From: Diplonema papillatum
Lineage: Eukaryota > Euglenozoa > Diplonemea > Diplonemida > Diplonemidae
DNA length: 64,000 nt
Reading direction: 5' to 3'
Assembly (NCBI GenBank): GCA_030068145.1
Contig: JAPJBO010000125.1
Span: 1-64,000 of the forward strand
In this document: positions 10,819-20,429 of the stretch, one piece after another
How the letters are laid out: every line of letters starts with the position of its first letter
How positions within the stretch are numbered: position 1 is the first letter of the stretch
Program-made: the position numbers and the translations under genes
The notes under the pieces: generated by a model
Told to the model about the DNA's origin: nothing
Databases searched by the model: none
What the model saw: only the letters and a program-made list of their open reading frames with translations

Positions 10819-10999
10819 GTTTTTTTTAAGGTTGAGAATGAACCTGGTAGGGGTTGGATGTTTATGATATGCGGGCAAAGTGCAAAACACCAATGAGCAG
10901 GGTATAAACAAAAAGGTTCAAATATGAATTAAATGCGCTTCTGTGGGCCGGTTCCCCGGCGGCACAGTGAGGCATTAATCAACGGATGATGTTGAGATG
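10819..10999. repeat. Repeat R1, copy c (partial)
   Basis: Matches the middle and right part of R1 from the T run to GATGATGTTGAGATG. Its left edge cuts the AT-rich gene and its right edge cuts the DDE transposase gene. Confidence 0.85.
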
Positions 11000-12722
11000 T
11001 TGTGACCGGTTCAACGTAACAAAAGCGTTCTTGAACAAGATTGCAGGCGAAGACCACATTGGTTTCTTGCTGTCTATGTGGGGAGAAGACGACCACGTCC
11101 GTATCTGGCAGAAACTATCTGGCACATTCCCGGATGCGTTCAACAGCATCTCTCATGAGCCGACACGTCGCAATATCGTACGTAGTCTGGGTTGGGCTCG
11201 GGCACGATATGAAAAGGTTGGAATGACTGTAGGGGAGAAACTGTGGTCCAACAGACACCAAGATGGCGACATTTCCCGTGGCGGGAGGCCGTTGATTGCC
11301 ACACCAGAAGCCAGGCAGCAGGTTAATGAGGACCACGAACAATTGGCATCGCCCACATCTCGCGTGGTGAAGCGGCTTTCAACTGAAAGTACTGCGGTCG
11401 TGGCACAAAACATGCTTGTACCGTTCAAGCTTGTTTACGAACAGAGTGAGATGAAGGACGATGTGTCGTACACGACATATCGCCGGCTGCGTGGTGCCCA
11501 GTTTCAGCACATCTCACGACGGACAGATGTATGCGACACGTGTGCGGAAGGGGCCACCATCCAAAATCGCCTGAGGGAGTATATCTCCAAGAACAGGGAG
11601 TCGCTGACCTCGCAGTACTGGCATGCAAACAGCAACCCGTTCTATCTCCTCAGCGTCCTGGACGAGCCTCGCATTCCCGCAAACGTGAAGAGTGCTGTTA
11701 GCATCATGCTGCATCAGCTCATGGAGGTACAACTGCATCAGGCGGCAGCCACACGACAAAGAGATGCGTATAACATTGCCATGAAAGCTCCTCCACCAGG
11801 CTGCGTCGTGGTAACCCTTGACTTCAAACAAAAAGGGAAGCTCCCAATGAAACCAGAGGAGCCCGGCCAGCTCTTTTATAATCAAGGTGCCTTCTCATTA
11901 CTTGGCTTTGGCATGCATTGGCTGGTAGATGGAAACGTCTGCCGTCGTAACATTGATGTGCTCCTGCGAACGCACAACCAGTGCTCGTTTGCTGCTGTCC
12001 GTGCCTTTGAAGCTGCCAAGGAGCATTTCCCCCCGGACCTAAAAGTGATTTACTGGTCCGACTCGGGGAGACACTTTCGTTCGCTGCTTTTTATCAGCCG
12101 CCTCCTACAAGAAGATTCCACGATTTCGATCAACTTCTTTGAAGGGGGCCACGGCAAGAACGACATTGGACGTGCTCTCGACACGGCTTCGAAAAAGACC
12201 GAGCTGAAGCATCTCAATGATGTAAAAGCCGTGCTAAACAAGGTGACCAACACAATCGCCATACAAGTCAGAATCCGTGCTCAACGGGCCACTTTTCCGG
12301 TCCGAAACATCGCCAATATCATGGCTATTGGGTCCTACCAACGAGATGGTGACGGAGTCATCACAGTTCATGACTTCAGTGGTGAACCCGGTTGCAAACT
12401 TCGGGGAAAGAGCCATGCCACAAGATTCGCGTTTGTACCCAAGGTATCAAGCAAGTTGCCACTTTGCGAATCAGATAGTGACTGTGCTGACGTTTCCAGC
12501 AGTGATCGGGATGGCGACTCCAGTGCTAGTAGTGAAGACTTCGCGTCAAAGCTGGAGAAGAAACGGCTCAAGAAGCAACACGTCTTTGAGGCACTTGCTG
12601 CCAAGGACGAGAAAGATGCCAAAAGGGGGAGGAAATCACAAGGAAAGGTGCGAAAGCCTGCCCCAAAACCAGCAAAACCGGCTGCAAAACAATGCACGGG
12701 CAGGAAGCGAACTCGGAGCTAA
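10986..12722 (+). CDS. DDE-type transposase, 5'-truncated
   Basis: The 578-residue frame encodes a probable cut-and-paste transposase. Candidate acidic residues are Asp279 in VVVTLDFKQK, Asp359 in IYWSDSGRHF and Glu386 in NFFEGGHGKND; the HGK-x2-D context resembles uncharacterised eukaryotic transposase-derived proteins, a family link made from memory only. A CxxC pair (Cys183, Cys186) could belong to a zinc-binding site. The C-terminus is Ser/Asp-rich and then strongly Lys/Arg-rich, fitting nuclear entry or DNA contact. The first four codons come from repeat R1c, so the true N-terminus is missing. A degenerate relative is at 20430-20840, inside an element with the same kind of ends, which supports the assignment. 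Confidence 0.7.
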   Translation: MMLRCCDRFNVTKAFLNKIAGEDHIGFLLSMWGEDDHVRIWQKLSGTFPDAFNSISHEPTRRNIVRSLGWARARYEKVGMTVGEKLWSNRHQDGDISRGGRPLIATPEARQQVNEDHEQLASPTSRVVKRLSTESTAVVAQNMLVPFKLVYEQSEMKDDVSYTTYRRLRGAQFQHISRRTDVCDTCAEGATIQNRLREYISKNRESLTSQYWHANSNPFYLLSVLDEPRIPANVKSAVSIMLHQLMEVQLHQAAATRQRDAYNIAMKAPPPGCVVVTLDFKQKGKLPMKPEEPGQLFYNQGAFSLLGFGMHWLVDGNVCRRNIDVLLRTHNQCSFAAVRAFEAAKEHFPPDLKVIYWSDSGRHFRSLLFISRLLQEDSTISINFFEGGHGKNDIGRALDTASKKTELKHLNDVKAVLNKVTNTIAIQVRIRAQRATFPVRNIANIMAIGSYQRDGDGVITVHDFSGEPGCKLRGKSHATRFAFVPKVSSKLPLCESDSDCADVSSSDRDGDSSASSEDFASKLEKKRLKKQHVFEALAAKDEKDAKRGRKSQGKVRKPAPKPAKPAAKQCTGRKRTRS

Positions 12723-13312
12723 CCGTCTTCTACTGACCACTGAGATCGGCTGTTGACACAGCCTTCGGTCACCGTGTAACTCACTTCTTCAGTCACTCTT
12801 CGTGTCAACACTCGTCCTTCTCGTTAGCCAGATGCATATCATGCTGCTACCACCACGTGCTGCTGCTGTATCGTCATAGGTGCGCATAGCACGTAGCTCG
12901 TTGGTGACGTAGTACCATCACGTAGTACGGTCTGACCCCAATGCAGGGGGCGCCCCGGAGCACCTGTAAGCGGAAGAAAACACGAAGCCCGAGGGTCTAA
13001 TGCACCTGGAGAGTGCTAGAGAACGCCGAAAACATGTGTTCAGGCTGGGATCTTGCTCTGAGGAGCAACATAGCATCAGGTCGCATATGTGTCTACTATA
13101 GCGGTGTACGGCCAGCAGACAGGGGACCCCCCCAAAACCCACAAAAACGCATTTTGGACATCATAGAAGGCTCTCCGGAGGCTTCTGAGGGCGTATTTGA
13201 ACGCAGAATCATGTTTTAGGAAGGCTATGGGGCCTCAGTACCCGTCAGACCCTGGTGAACTATGCGGGGATTTTTCCGCCCAACCCCCCCCCCCCCCTTT
13301 TGGCATCGACTC
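11000..13312 (+). mobile_element. DDE transposon D1, left end missing
   Basis: Carries the transposase gene and a right terminal region (about 13118-13312) ending in a C run and TTTTGGCATCGACTC. This resembles the right end of D2 (21100-21293), and ATAT follows directly (13313-13316). The left end has been replaced by R1c at 10999, so D1 cannot move on its own ends. The stretch 12723-13117 shows no gene. Confidence 0.7.
13118..13312. repeat. Right terminal region of D1
   Basis: Aligns with the D2 terminal repeat: ACCCACA(G/A)AAA, AAGGCTCTCCG(A)GG, a long C run, then TTTTGGCATCG. It is diverged but in the same order, with the outermost bases followed by ATAT. Confidence 0.65.
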
Positions 13313-13349
13313 ATATAGATCATAAATCATAGATCATAAATCATAGATT

Positions 13350-14480
13350 ATGTACCGCGTACCAAAGAGATGGACTGCTGATGGAAATCACGAATTACAA
13401 TTCGTGATGGAAAGAAATGACAGTAAAACCAATTTCAACTGTTATTGGATAAATAAAAACGAAGGCATATATTACACGCATTCTATAGAATTTGAACCAA
13501 TAAGAAGATACGATGATAATAGAGGAGTTACTTGGAATTTTATAGGAAATAAACATAAACCCCAGTTGGAAAGCTTTGGGCCGTCATATTTACAAACCTA
13601 AATCTTTCATGGAACATTACGAATCGGGAAGTAAGTTAACAAATCAAAATATCGATTTTTGTATACTCGAATGCTTTCCAATCTTTGGTACTAGTTTCGA
13701 TATTATTGGAAGTATCGTAAAACATCTTAATGTTTCTGAAAAATCTGTACAAAGATTGTTCAAATTTGGATGGATAAATTATGGACTCTTGGACCATGCA
13801 GAAATTTTACTGCAAATCTCAAGTTCTCCATTTTACCGAAAAAGACGCTTAAGACTAATAGCGAAACATGTGGAATTTGTTTGAACGATGTTACCCACTA
13901 CACAGTGTTTCCTTGTAATCATATTTTCCATATAAATTGTATCGAAGAATGGTTGGCATTGAAAGGAACATGTCCGATATGTAGAAATGGATATACTATA
14001 CACGGTTATAGAAAAATCGAGGAAATAAACAACTCTAAGAAACCCACTCTCAATAGAGTAGAGAATTTTGGAAAATCATTAGACGAACTTATTGTCGAAT
14101 CGTGTTTCGCCAAACATTATAGAGATAGGTTAATAATGCCCATTGTTACCGCTGCTGCTATTGTTTTAGCATGTAATGCTAATTTTCTAGGATTAAGATC
14201 TGACGAGATTATAGAAACAAAGTCCGATTATCCTCTAGTAGATAATTCTATAGCTAAATTGATTAATGATACTTTAACCCATCCAGATGTCCAACTATGG
14301 GATAATATATATATGGAATCTGATGATTACATATATACAGAATGGAAAAGTTTTGAAAAATCACCGGAGGATGGCTTAAATACTTATGATGAGGACAGTG
14401 ATGATGAGGACAGTGATGATGAGCGTAATTTTATAGTCGATGAAGATGAGCGTAACTACTATCCCGACTACAACTACTAG
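13350..14480 (+). pseudogene. RING-finger protein gene, frameshifted, large-DNA-virus-like
   Basis: Three overlapping frames (13350-13601, 13576-13884, 13770-14480) read as one gene with breaks near 13580 and 13850. The last frame has a RING-H2 domain: CGIC, then CNHIFHINC and CPIC, with spacing expected for two zinc ions. Such domains usually act as ubiquitin ligases. The tail is acidic (DEDSDDEDSDDE). Codon use is strongly AT-rich, unlike the neighbouring transposons. Short RING proteins with AT-rich codons are common in giant viruses of protists, and a uracil-DNA glycosylase remnant lies next to it. Viral origin is inference; a foreign eukaryotic gene is the alternative. Confidence 0.6.
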
Positions 14481-14548
14481 TCGATGAAGATGGGCGTATT
14501 TACTATTCCAACAACAACTACAATGATTAATATCATTCACCCCGCAAA

Positions 14549-14573
14549 CCCGCAAACCCGCAAACCCGTATGA
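14549..14573. repeat. (GCAAACCC)n short array
   Basis: Three to four units of GCAAACCC lie between the convergent ends of the RING gene and the glycosylase remnant. The same octamer is found at 8311-8331, 32266-32277 and 32936-32975, mostly at edges of repeats or islands. Confidence 0.75.
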
Positions 14574-14579
14574 ATGATT

Positions 14580-15010
14580 AAGTATTCCAATCAATTGGAG
14601 GAGTTAACATTTTATTAATTTTAACGAAATGATCATTTTGGAATGACATCCCGTTTATTGGAGATGGATGATTGCAGTAGAGAAAATTATCAATACCAAC
14701 ACGTAGATATGTTTTTTCTGCATCTTTACCCCAAGCAACAAAGATAACCGATTTATCTTTCAAAGATTTGAGAGTAGATTCGATAAAAGGACGCCATTTA
14801 ACTGCATCGATGTTTTTCCATTTATTCTGTTCAAAGTAAGACTAGTGTTGAGCAGAAATACTCCTTGAAGTGCCCAATTAACAAAACATCCATGTGTATG
14901 CTGGAATTTGTCTTCTAATTTCTTTAAATATTCTCACTAAGCTAGCACCCCATTTCACTTCATTCTTTGGATAACTGAAAGAAATCCCTTGTGCATGTGG
15001 GTGGGTAATA
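14580..15010 (-). pseudogene. Uracil-DNA glycosylase, broken
   Basis: The family removes uracil from DNA as the first step of base-excision repair and is common in large DNA viruses. The 3' frame (14763-14578) has the family signature: a strand VIFVAWGKDA, then the active-site motif NHPSP, then a pattern like the usual Phe and His, and a final IDW. Upstream, in another frame, are matches to the active-site entry (PHAQGISFS) and the helix ending FKEI, interrupted by a stop and at least one frame change around 14850-14900. The residue that normally activates water (Asp in the GQDPY motif) is not visible, since the gene start runs into a CTG/CAG-rich tract near 15010. It is not functional as read. 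It is convergent with the RING gene and has the same AT-rich composition. Confidence 0.72.
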
Positions 15011-15122
15011 CTGTTGCTGGTGCGGAAGTTGCTGCTGGTGCTGAAACTGCTGCGGGTTCGGGTCGTCCTGTTGCCTGTCCATAGTTCGGAATTTCCTTCT
15101 TGTTCTTCGTCCTGTTGGTGGA
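15011..15122. repeat. CTG-rich tract
   Basis: Phrases of GTTGCTGGTGC and GCTGCTGGTGCTG, glutamine-rich when read on the minus strand. It marks the edge of the AT-rich island. Confidence 0.5.
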
Positions 15123-15170
15123 AACAAAAAAATATTTATCGGAAACAAAAAAATATTTATCGGAAACAAA
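15123..15170. repeat. Two units of TATTTATCGGAAAC repeat
   Basis: A-rich ~21-bp units ending TATTTATCGGAAAC. Five more units are at 21343-21447, on the far side of element Y1. Confidence 0.8.
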
Positions 15171-15192
15171 ATAGCTATTTATTCACTGTTGA

Positions 15193-15290
15193 TAGAGGAA
15201 AAAGGCACTCTCGTTTTTTATTTTTTGGCCACGAGTGCCGGGAGGCACGAGTGGCCAAAAAATAAAAAACGAGAGTGCCTTTTTCCTCTA
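15193..15290. repeat. Foldback: 47-bp arms, 4-bp spacer
   Basis: Arms 15193-15239 and 15244-15290 are reverse complements except for two bases near the tip. The stem includes GGCACTCTCGTTTTTTATTT. No gene is inside, so it could be a tiny foldback element or a cruciform-forming site. Confidence 0.9.
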
Positions 15291-16072
15291 TTCAGTGGAA
15301 AACATAATTTTTTTTGCATCGGTCACAAAATTGAGTCAGCCATTTTTTACGCGCTGAAATATGGCCTCATGCAAAAAAAGCCGTGAGAAAACCTTTTTGC
15401 CCCGAATCGTCCGTTGCAAAAAACCTGACACCACGAGCATCTAATCGGCATAGTGGTCTGTCACCTAAGGGAGCGCGCAGAATTTTTGAGCAGTTCGAGT
15501 CGACTTCGAGCTCATCCGGAGTCCTAGACGCCAGCAAAGCGCAGAAACAGAGCTGGCTGGAATGCCTCAGAGTCGAGAGATGAACCTCTGTGCCTGAGGT
15601 CCCTCAGGCTTTGCCTTCTGCAGAGAATTCCTTGCCCCGTTTGGTGCAGTTCCCTTCAGGAAACCCCCGTCTGCTGTGAATTCCTACAACAATTCGTTCT
15701 CGTACATTTGTGAACGTGCAAATATCACCATTGGCGTTCCGTCTGCACCGATGGCAGCGCCAAAGATGGCAGCAAAGGCAGCACCAAAGCGTTTTAACAA
15801 GTAGCTCGCACCGCTCTTTCTCCTTCTCTTTCGTCATCAGCACAGCATTCCTCGTGTGTTCCGACTCACTTTCGGTTGTGCATCAGTCATTTACTTGGTT
15901 GGCGGCCATTTTTATTCACTTTTGTGTCATTTATGTGCATCACACATCCTCATTTTTTTGTGCTGTCCCATATTTTTGGAGCCGTGACATAATGAGCGTT
16001 TGCGTGACATAATGAGCGTTTGCGTGACATAATGGAGTGAAGAAATTTTGTGACCCATGCAATAATATTCTC
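15291..16072. other. No gene recognised; short TGACATAATGAGCGTTTGCG repeat
   Basis: Mixed composition with no convincing open frame. At about 15985-16035 a ~21-bp unit containing GTGACATAATGAGCGTTTGC occurs in tandem two to three times, just outside the B2 repeat of element Y1. Confidence 0.5.
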
Positions 16073-16198
16073 CTCCTTGGTGTGCGTCTCGTGCTGCAAC
16101 TAGCTCCAGTCTCAGTGCCGCTGCGTAAAAGGGTAAGTAGAAAACGAACCAACTGTTAATCTTCGTGTGTTTGCCACATTTCCATCGTGGCGCCTCAG
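16073..16198 (-). repeat. Y1 terminal repeat B2
   Basis: 126 bp from TAATATTCTCCTCCTTGG to CCACATTTCCATCGT, the same as B1 at 16334-16459 by eye. Confidence 0.9.
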
Positions 16199-16223
16199 GA
16201 CACGGAAAGCTAGGGGGCGGGAT

Positions 16224-16336
16224 GGTGGGTAAGCAAGAGCGTGAGCGGTTGTGTGATGGAGCGAGAGGCCCTGTTTCACAGTATATCATTAGTCGGTTAA
16301 TATTAATCTTCTAAGACTAGCGTCTTATACGACTAA
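16224..16336 (-). repeat. Y1 repeat A2 (also an empty site for D2)
   Basis: About 113 bp from GGTGGGTAAGCAAGAGCG to GTCTTATACGAC. It contains CACAGTATATCATTAG, the uninterrupted version of the site split in A1 by transposon D2. Confidence 0.9.
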
Positions 16337-16459
16337 TATTCTCCTCCTTGGTGTGCGTCTCGTGCTGCAACTAGCTCCAGTCTCAGTGCCGCTGCGTAAA
16401 AGGGTAAGTAGAAAACGAACCAACTGTTAATCTTCGTGTGTTTGCCACATTTCCATCGT
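16334..16459 (-). repeat. Y1 repeat B1
   Basis: Second 126-bp copy of B, directly downstream (element sense) of the RT/RNase H gene and overlapping A2 by a few bases at CGACTA. Confidence 0.9.
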
Positions 16460-16580
16460 CTCATGCGCGGAGTCGCTGCATAATGAAAATCTGGTGCACG
16501 TAGTAAAAACGACCCGTGTCCTGGGCAACAAACCGTACAAGCTAAAACCAAACTAAGATTCAAAGTAACCGCGGCTCCCT

Positions 16581-18220
16581 TCACGCGGCCGCGGGCTTTC
16601 CTCGCGAGAGCGGGTCGGCAAGCTGCTCGCTCGTGGAGACGTATCGAAGCTCGAGCCTCTGTCCCCGCCCGGCTGCTATACGCTTCGCGTCCCGTAGTAT
16701 CTGCGCCGTGATGTAGTCGCGGCATCTCCCTCGCGCCATGGAGTGCACGCATACGGTGTTGTCCACCATAGCCCTGATGGTCACACCGCGCGGGAGCCGG
16801 GGAGACAAACGTCTCACGCCTATCAGCAAAGCCCGTGCTTCTAGCCTGTGGATAGGTTCCCGAGACTCGGTCTCGCCCCAGGTTCCTCCTTCTGCAAACA
16901 GACCGCTGGAAAGTATGCCCCAGCCAGTGAGCGAAGCGTCTGTGTACAAAACGAAAGTCGTGCCCCCTCCGACGGTCGGTATCCTCCGCCAGGCCCCAGT
17001 GGCTCCGATCGCTGCACGGAGGGCTGATGCGAAGGAGGGCCAAAAAGGGCATCGTTCGTCCCACAAACCAGGTCGTTCAAACAAGAGCCTCCCGAAACGC
17101 GACTGAAAACGCGATAGCGTCGGGAAATCCCAGGCATCAATTCCAAGGAAGTACAAATAAAAATTGATGCCTCCGAGGATTCGGTACGCCTCCCGGAACG
17201 TGCATGCGCGCTCGGCCTCGGCCACTGCCTTTATCATCCCGTTTGCGACAGCGGGCGGCGCTCGTACACACTTCTGCTTGAGGTCAACGTCCATACCCAA
17301 CCATGTGACTCGGGACTTCGGGGAGTAACCCTCGTCCTTCGTCTTCAGGCCGACGTAGCCCGATACACTCTTCCAGGCTTCCCATACCGACGCCATGGTG
17401 CTGGGATCCGGAGCGGATAGAAAGAAGTTGTCGACCCAGGGTGTGACTTTCCCGGCAGGGCATTTCTTCCGGACAGCATGCGCTAGTAGGTCAGCGAAGG
17501 CGGTGGCCACTCCCATGGACTTGTCCCATCCCATCGGCATGACGGTCATGACGTGTTTTCCGCGCGCGGGGAGCCGCATGCCAAAAGCTGCGCGAATCGA
17601 GGGATGTAAAGGGAAAGCATGAAAATAACTGACCGCGTCCACCTCGAGCCCCAGACTCGAGGAGCGGATCGTGTCCCAAACATCCTCCCGCGAGGGTAAA
17701 AACGTCGGCGGGCTCGCAGTCGGTGTCTCGTGTTCGTTGAGTGCCCTTGGCCAGCAAATGAGGCGGCCCTCGGCGGGATTCTTCTTCGCGATTGTGAAAA
17801 CGCGCATCTCCACGATCGGCGCGTACCTCGAGGCTCGCTGGGTGATGGACGACATGGCCACGTCGGTGGCGTGATTCGGGTGGAGTCTGGAGACTGGCTC
17901 CATCAGGTGTGACCCAGCGAAGGGGCGGTAGTTGTAGAAGAAGAAAGAGGGGTCCCGGATCCACTTCGATGCTAGCAGCCAGGAGGAATGATTCGTCTCT
18001 CTAGCGATCTCATCCGCTCTCAAGTAGTCTAGGATTGGGGGCGGCGACTCGGCTATCCTTGCCGTCGGCGGAGCCGGTGTGTGAGGGCGAGTAGCTCTGT
18101 TTAAGCTTGTGTCCCACAAGAGGACCGCGTTGCTGAATGATGGCTTCACGGCAGAATCATCGTGAAGAAAGGAGGCAGTATCATCTCTCTTTACTCCGCC
18201 AGCGCGCGCGAAGCCGCCAG
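16581..18220 (-). CDS. Y1 reverse transcriptase/RNase H
   Basis: This copies element RNA into DNA. Residue numbers count the open frame from 18932, but only the part after about residue 238 looks real; upstream it is the shadow of the recombinase gene. RT motif A has Asp432 in LEVDAVSYFHAF, motif B is MPMGWDKSMG, and motif C is WVDNFF (Asp501-Asn502), where most RTs have two Asp. RNase H has Asp665 in YTDASLTGWG, Glu698 in LEAR and Asp724 in AMVDNT. The fingers region has RLICWPRALN, where many RTs have Asp in place of Trp. There is no clear ATG near the real start, so expression from the upstream gene by frameshift or readthrough is likely. It ends 121 bp before the B1 repeat. Confidence 0.85.
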
Positions 18221-19264
18221 CTGTGTCCTTACATGACACTTGGGGGCGTAGCGGATTAACCCGTATAGGGTCGCGTGCAATGTCAACGTCCGCACCGCCT
18301 CGGGGTCGGCCGTCTTGAGCGCGTGTTGAGCGGCCCCCCTTCGGACTGAGTGGGCTGTGAATCCCGTCGGCAGCAGCTTCGCAAAGTCGGCCGTCGTTCT
18401 GTCGCCTCCCAGCGCCTCGTTCGGCCGGCGGCCTGCCAGGTGTCGTCTTATCGTCTGCTCCAGTCTTCCGGCCCACACCTGGGTGACGATGCCCACGTTC
18501 CGCCAGTCCTTCCTTTCCGTCCATTCTATCTGGAGGACCCCGTTTTCCGTGCAAGAAATTGCACCCACGCGTTGCCTTCTCACGTCTCCTACCCGCGATG
18601 CCGTCAGCCATGCGATTGCAATCACGACCGCCGCCTGCGTGTCGGTGTTGGCCAAACGATCCACGGTCCGGTAGATGACGCCCTTCGGAATGGGCCTGGC
18701 TTGGCGGGTGGTGTCCTTCGTTTTCATCTTCGCGAGGCCCCTGAGTGCCATTGCGATACGATGGTCGGCCAAAGTCACCCCATCCATCCGCAGCGCCGCT
18801 CGGATATTCGCCACCTCGGTCAGGATCGACGTCGCCTTCATTCCTTCCGCATGGCACCATCCGATGAATGCCAATACCTGATCGGCTGTCGTGTGATCTT
18901 GGAGGCGGGCGCTCTTGACGAACCTGGCCCATTTTGCCGCGGAATAGCCGATGTTCCTCCAGGTCGCTTCCGCGTAGGACGCGCCGTAGACCTCGTGGAG
19001 CGCGTTCACAATCCGGCTCTCCGTCGCGTCCTTGAAGCTCTTGAGCGGTCGTCCTGGACGCGGTGCGCTGCGGGTTCGCCGGGGCAGCGGGACGACGCTC
19101 GCGAAGGGGTATCTGTCACCAACGATCTCCACGGCTACCTTGCGCTCGGGTTCCCTTCTTTCCCCCCTTGCGTCCGTCGCCGCGGTTCTGGCCCCAGGAG
19201 TGGCTGCGCGTGCTGCTGTGGTCGCGTTGTCCCTTCCCGCCGTGCCATCGTCGCTGTTCACCAC
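18191..19264 (-). CDS. Y1 tyrosine recombinase
   Basis: In YR retrotransposons this enzyme integrates a circular DNA copy in place of a DDE integrase. Numbered from 19264, catalytic residues are Arg224 (TASRVGDV), candidate Lys252, His305 and Arg308 (HSVRRG), His330 (TLHATLY) and Tyr339 (IRYAP). The frame opens with GTG; the first in-frame ATG is near residue 142, inside the enzyme, so the protein is probably made by frameshifting from gag, which it overlaps by about 150 bp. The C-terminus overlaps the start of the RT frame by about 30 bp. The frame is intact and the catalytic set is complete. Confidence 0.85.
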   Translation of the reverse strand: MVNSDDGTAGRDNATTAARAATPGARTAATDARGERREPERKVAVEIVGDRYPFASVVPLPRRTRSAPRPGRPLKSFKDATESRIVNALHEVYGASYAEATWRNIGYSAAKWARFVKSARLQDHTTADQVLAFIGWCHAEGMKATSILTEVANIRAALRMDGVTLADHRIAMALRGLAKMKTKDTTRQARPIPKGVIYRTVDRLANTDTQAAVVIAIAWLTASRVGDVRRQRVGAISCTENGVLQIEWTERKDWRNVGIVTQVWAGRLEQTIRRHLAGRRPNEALGGDRTTADFAKLLPTGFTAHSVRRGAAQHALKTADPEAVRTLTLHATLYGLIRYAPKCHVRTQLAASRALAE

Positions 19265-19943
19265 CCCTAGTCCGGAATCGGGGGCGGCTCTTCTTCAACT
19301 CCTTCTCGTACTCGTCGTGTAGCTCGACAATGTCCGACGGGTATTCCGCCCACCGCTGTTTCTCCTCTGCGGCGGCCAGTGCTCGCGGGTTCCACCTCCG
19401 TGTGATCGCCTCTTTGATGAGGCCGGCGATCACCGTCTGGATCGCGGGGTCCCGAATCTTCGGCACGAGCTGCCTCACAATCTCGAAAACGCGAGTGACC
19501 TCGCGCTTCGCGCTGGCGGCCCTCAACGTGGCCGGACCCCATGCCCGCTTTGCTTCCTCGAAGGCGCGCCACGGGTCGCGGAGCCATTCGGCGGGGTCGG
19601 CTAGCTCGCCTTCCGAGAAAGGGGGCCGCGTGTGCCATTGTGGCTCCTGGGCGGCAAACAGGCCTTCGTTTGGCCCGGGCCCTTGGTCGACTCTCGCTCT
19701 CCTCTCCGGCTGCCTGTCAAGGTGTTCCTCTTGCTCACCGCCGGCGTCCTCAGAGTCCTCGTCTCCGGACTCTTCCTCGTCGCTGTCATCGAGCGGAGCA
19801 CCTCCCTTCTGCTCCATCAGGCGAGCCTTCACCTCGTCTTTCCGCTTCAGCCCCTTCACGTCCACCCCCAGCTCGGCCGCGACTGCCTTGAGCTCTGTCA
19901 TCGTCAAGGTGGCGACATACTCGTTCGTAACGGACTTGGGCAT
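19116..19943 (-). CDS. Y1 gag-like protein with SAP-like motif
   Basis: First gene of Y1 in element sense, 275 residues from an ATG 16 bp inside repeat A1. The N-terminus (residues ~14-46, from MTELKAVAAELGVDVKGLKR onward) looks like a SAP motif, a helix-extended-loop-helix fold that binds DNA or RNA. An acidic stretch follows (DDSDEEESGDEDSED). The C-terminus is rich in Arg, Gly and Lys, as expected for a nucleic-acid-binding gag. No CCHC zinc knuckle is present. The open frame extends further upstream to 20183, but that part lies in repeat A1 and transposon D2, so I chose 19943. Confidence 0.72.
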   Translation of the reverse strand: MPKSVTNEYVATLTMTELKAVAAELGVDVKGLKRKDEVKARLMEQKGGAPLDDSDEEESGDEDSEDAGGEQEEHLDRQPERRARVDQGPGPNEGLFAAQEPQWHTRPPFSEGELADPAEWLRDPWRAFEEAKRAWGPATLRAASAKREVTRVFEIVRQLVPKIRDPAIQTVIAGLIKEAITRRWNPRALAAAEEKQRWAEYPSDIVELHDEYEKELKKSRPRFRTRGGEQRRWHGGKGQRDHSSTRSHSWGQNRGDGRKGGKKGTRAQGSRGDRW

Positions 19944-19958
19944 AATGAATATTAGGGA

Positions 19959-20021
19959 GGTGGGTAAGCAAGAGCGTGAGCGGTTGTGTGATGGAGCGAG
20001 AGGCCCTGTTTCACAGTATAT
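19959..20021 (-). repeat. Y1 repeat A1, interrupted by D2
   Basis: GGTGGGTAAGCAAGAGCG to CACAGTATAT matches A2. The rest of A (from CATTAGTCGG to TACGAC) resumes at 21298-21343, after transposon D2 and one ATAT copy. Confidence 0.9.
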
Positions 20022-20212
20022 GGTACGATGCCAAAAGGGGGGGGGGGGGGGGTTTGGGCAGATGTTTTCTGGTATAGTCAGATACTGGGCATGTGGGGTA
20101 TAGGACCCATACCCCCCCAGAAACCATGTTTTCGGGCCGATTTTGGGGTCCAATGCCCTCGGAGAACCTTTTTCTGAGCGCAAAACTCAGTTGTTGTGGA
20201 CTTTGAGGCCCC
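20022..20212. repeat. D2 left terminal inverted repeat
   Basis: Begins GGTACGATGCCAAAAGG with a long G run, followed by TTTGGGCAGATGTTTTCTGG, and ends near GAGGCCCC. It is the reverse complement of 21100-21293 with scattered mismatches. Confidence 0.9.
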
Positions 20213-20429
20213 AGGTAGGGCTACGACTGTACAATGGCTACGGCGGCAGCACCCACCCAGAACAGGAACTTAACTCTGTTCTCAGAATGCGTGACTCGTA
20301 AATGCGTTTCGTTCGAAGAATTGGCTCAAAAATTTGCAAGGCAAGACGCACACGAAGTACGATAGGTCACAGGGCTCCATGCGGAGACACTTTAGAGCGA
20401 CGAGAGCCTTTCTGATGAAAGCTGCAGGA

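Noticed and set aside
14549-14573. CRISPR array or true telomere at the GCAAACCC run
   Set aside because: Only three to four direct units without spacers, and internal to the window.
18221-18932. N-terminal 237 codons of the Y1 RT frame
   Set aside because: They are antisense-free but out-of-frame sequence of the recombinase gene, low in hydrophobic residues and without motifs.
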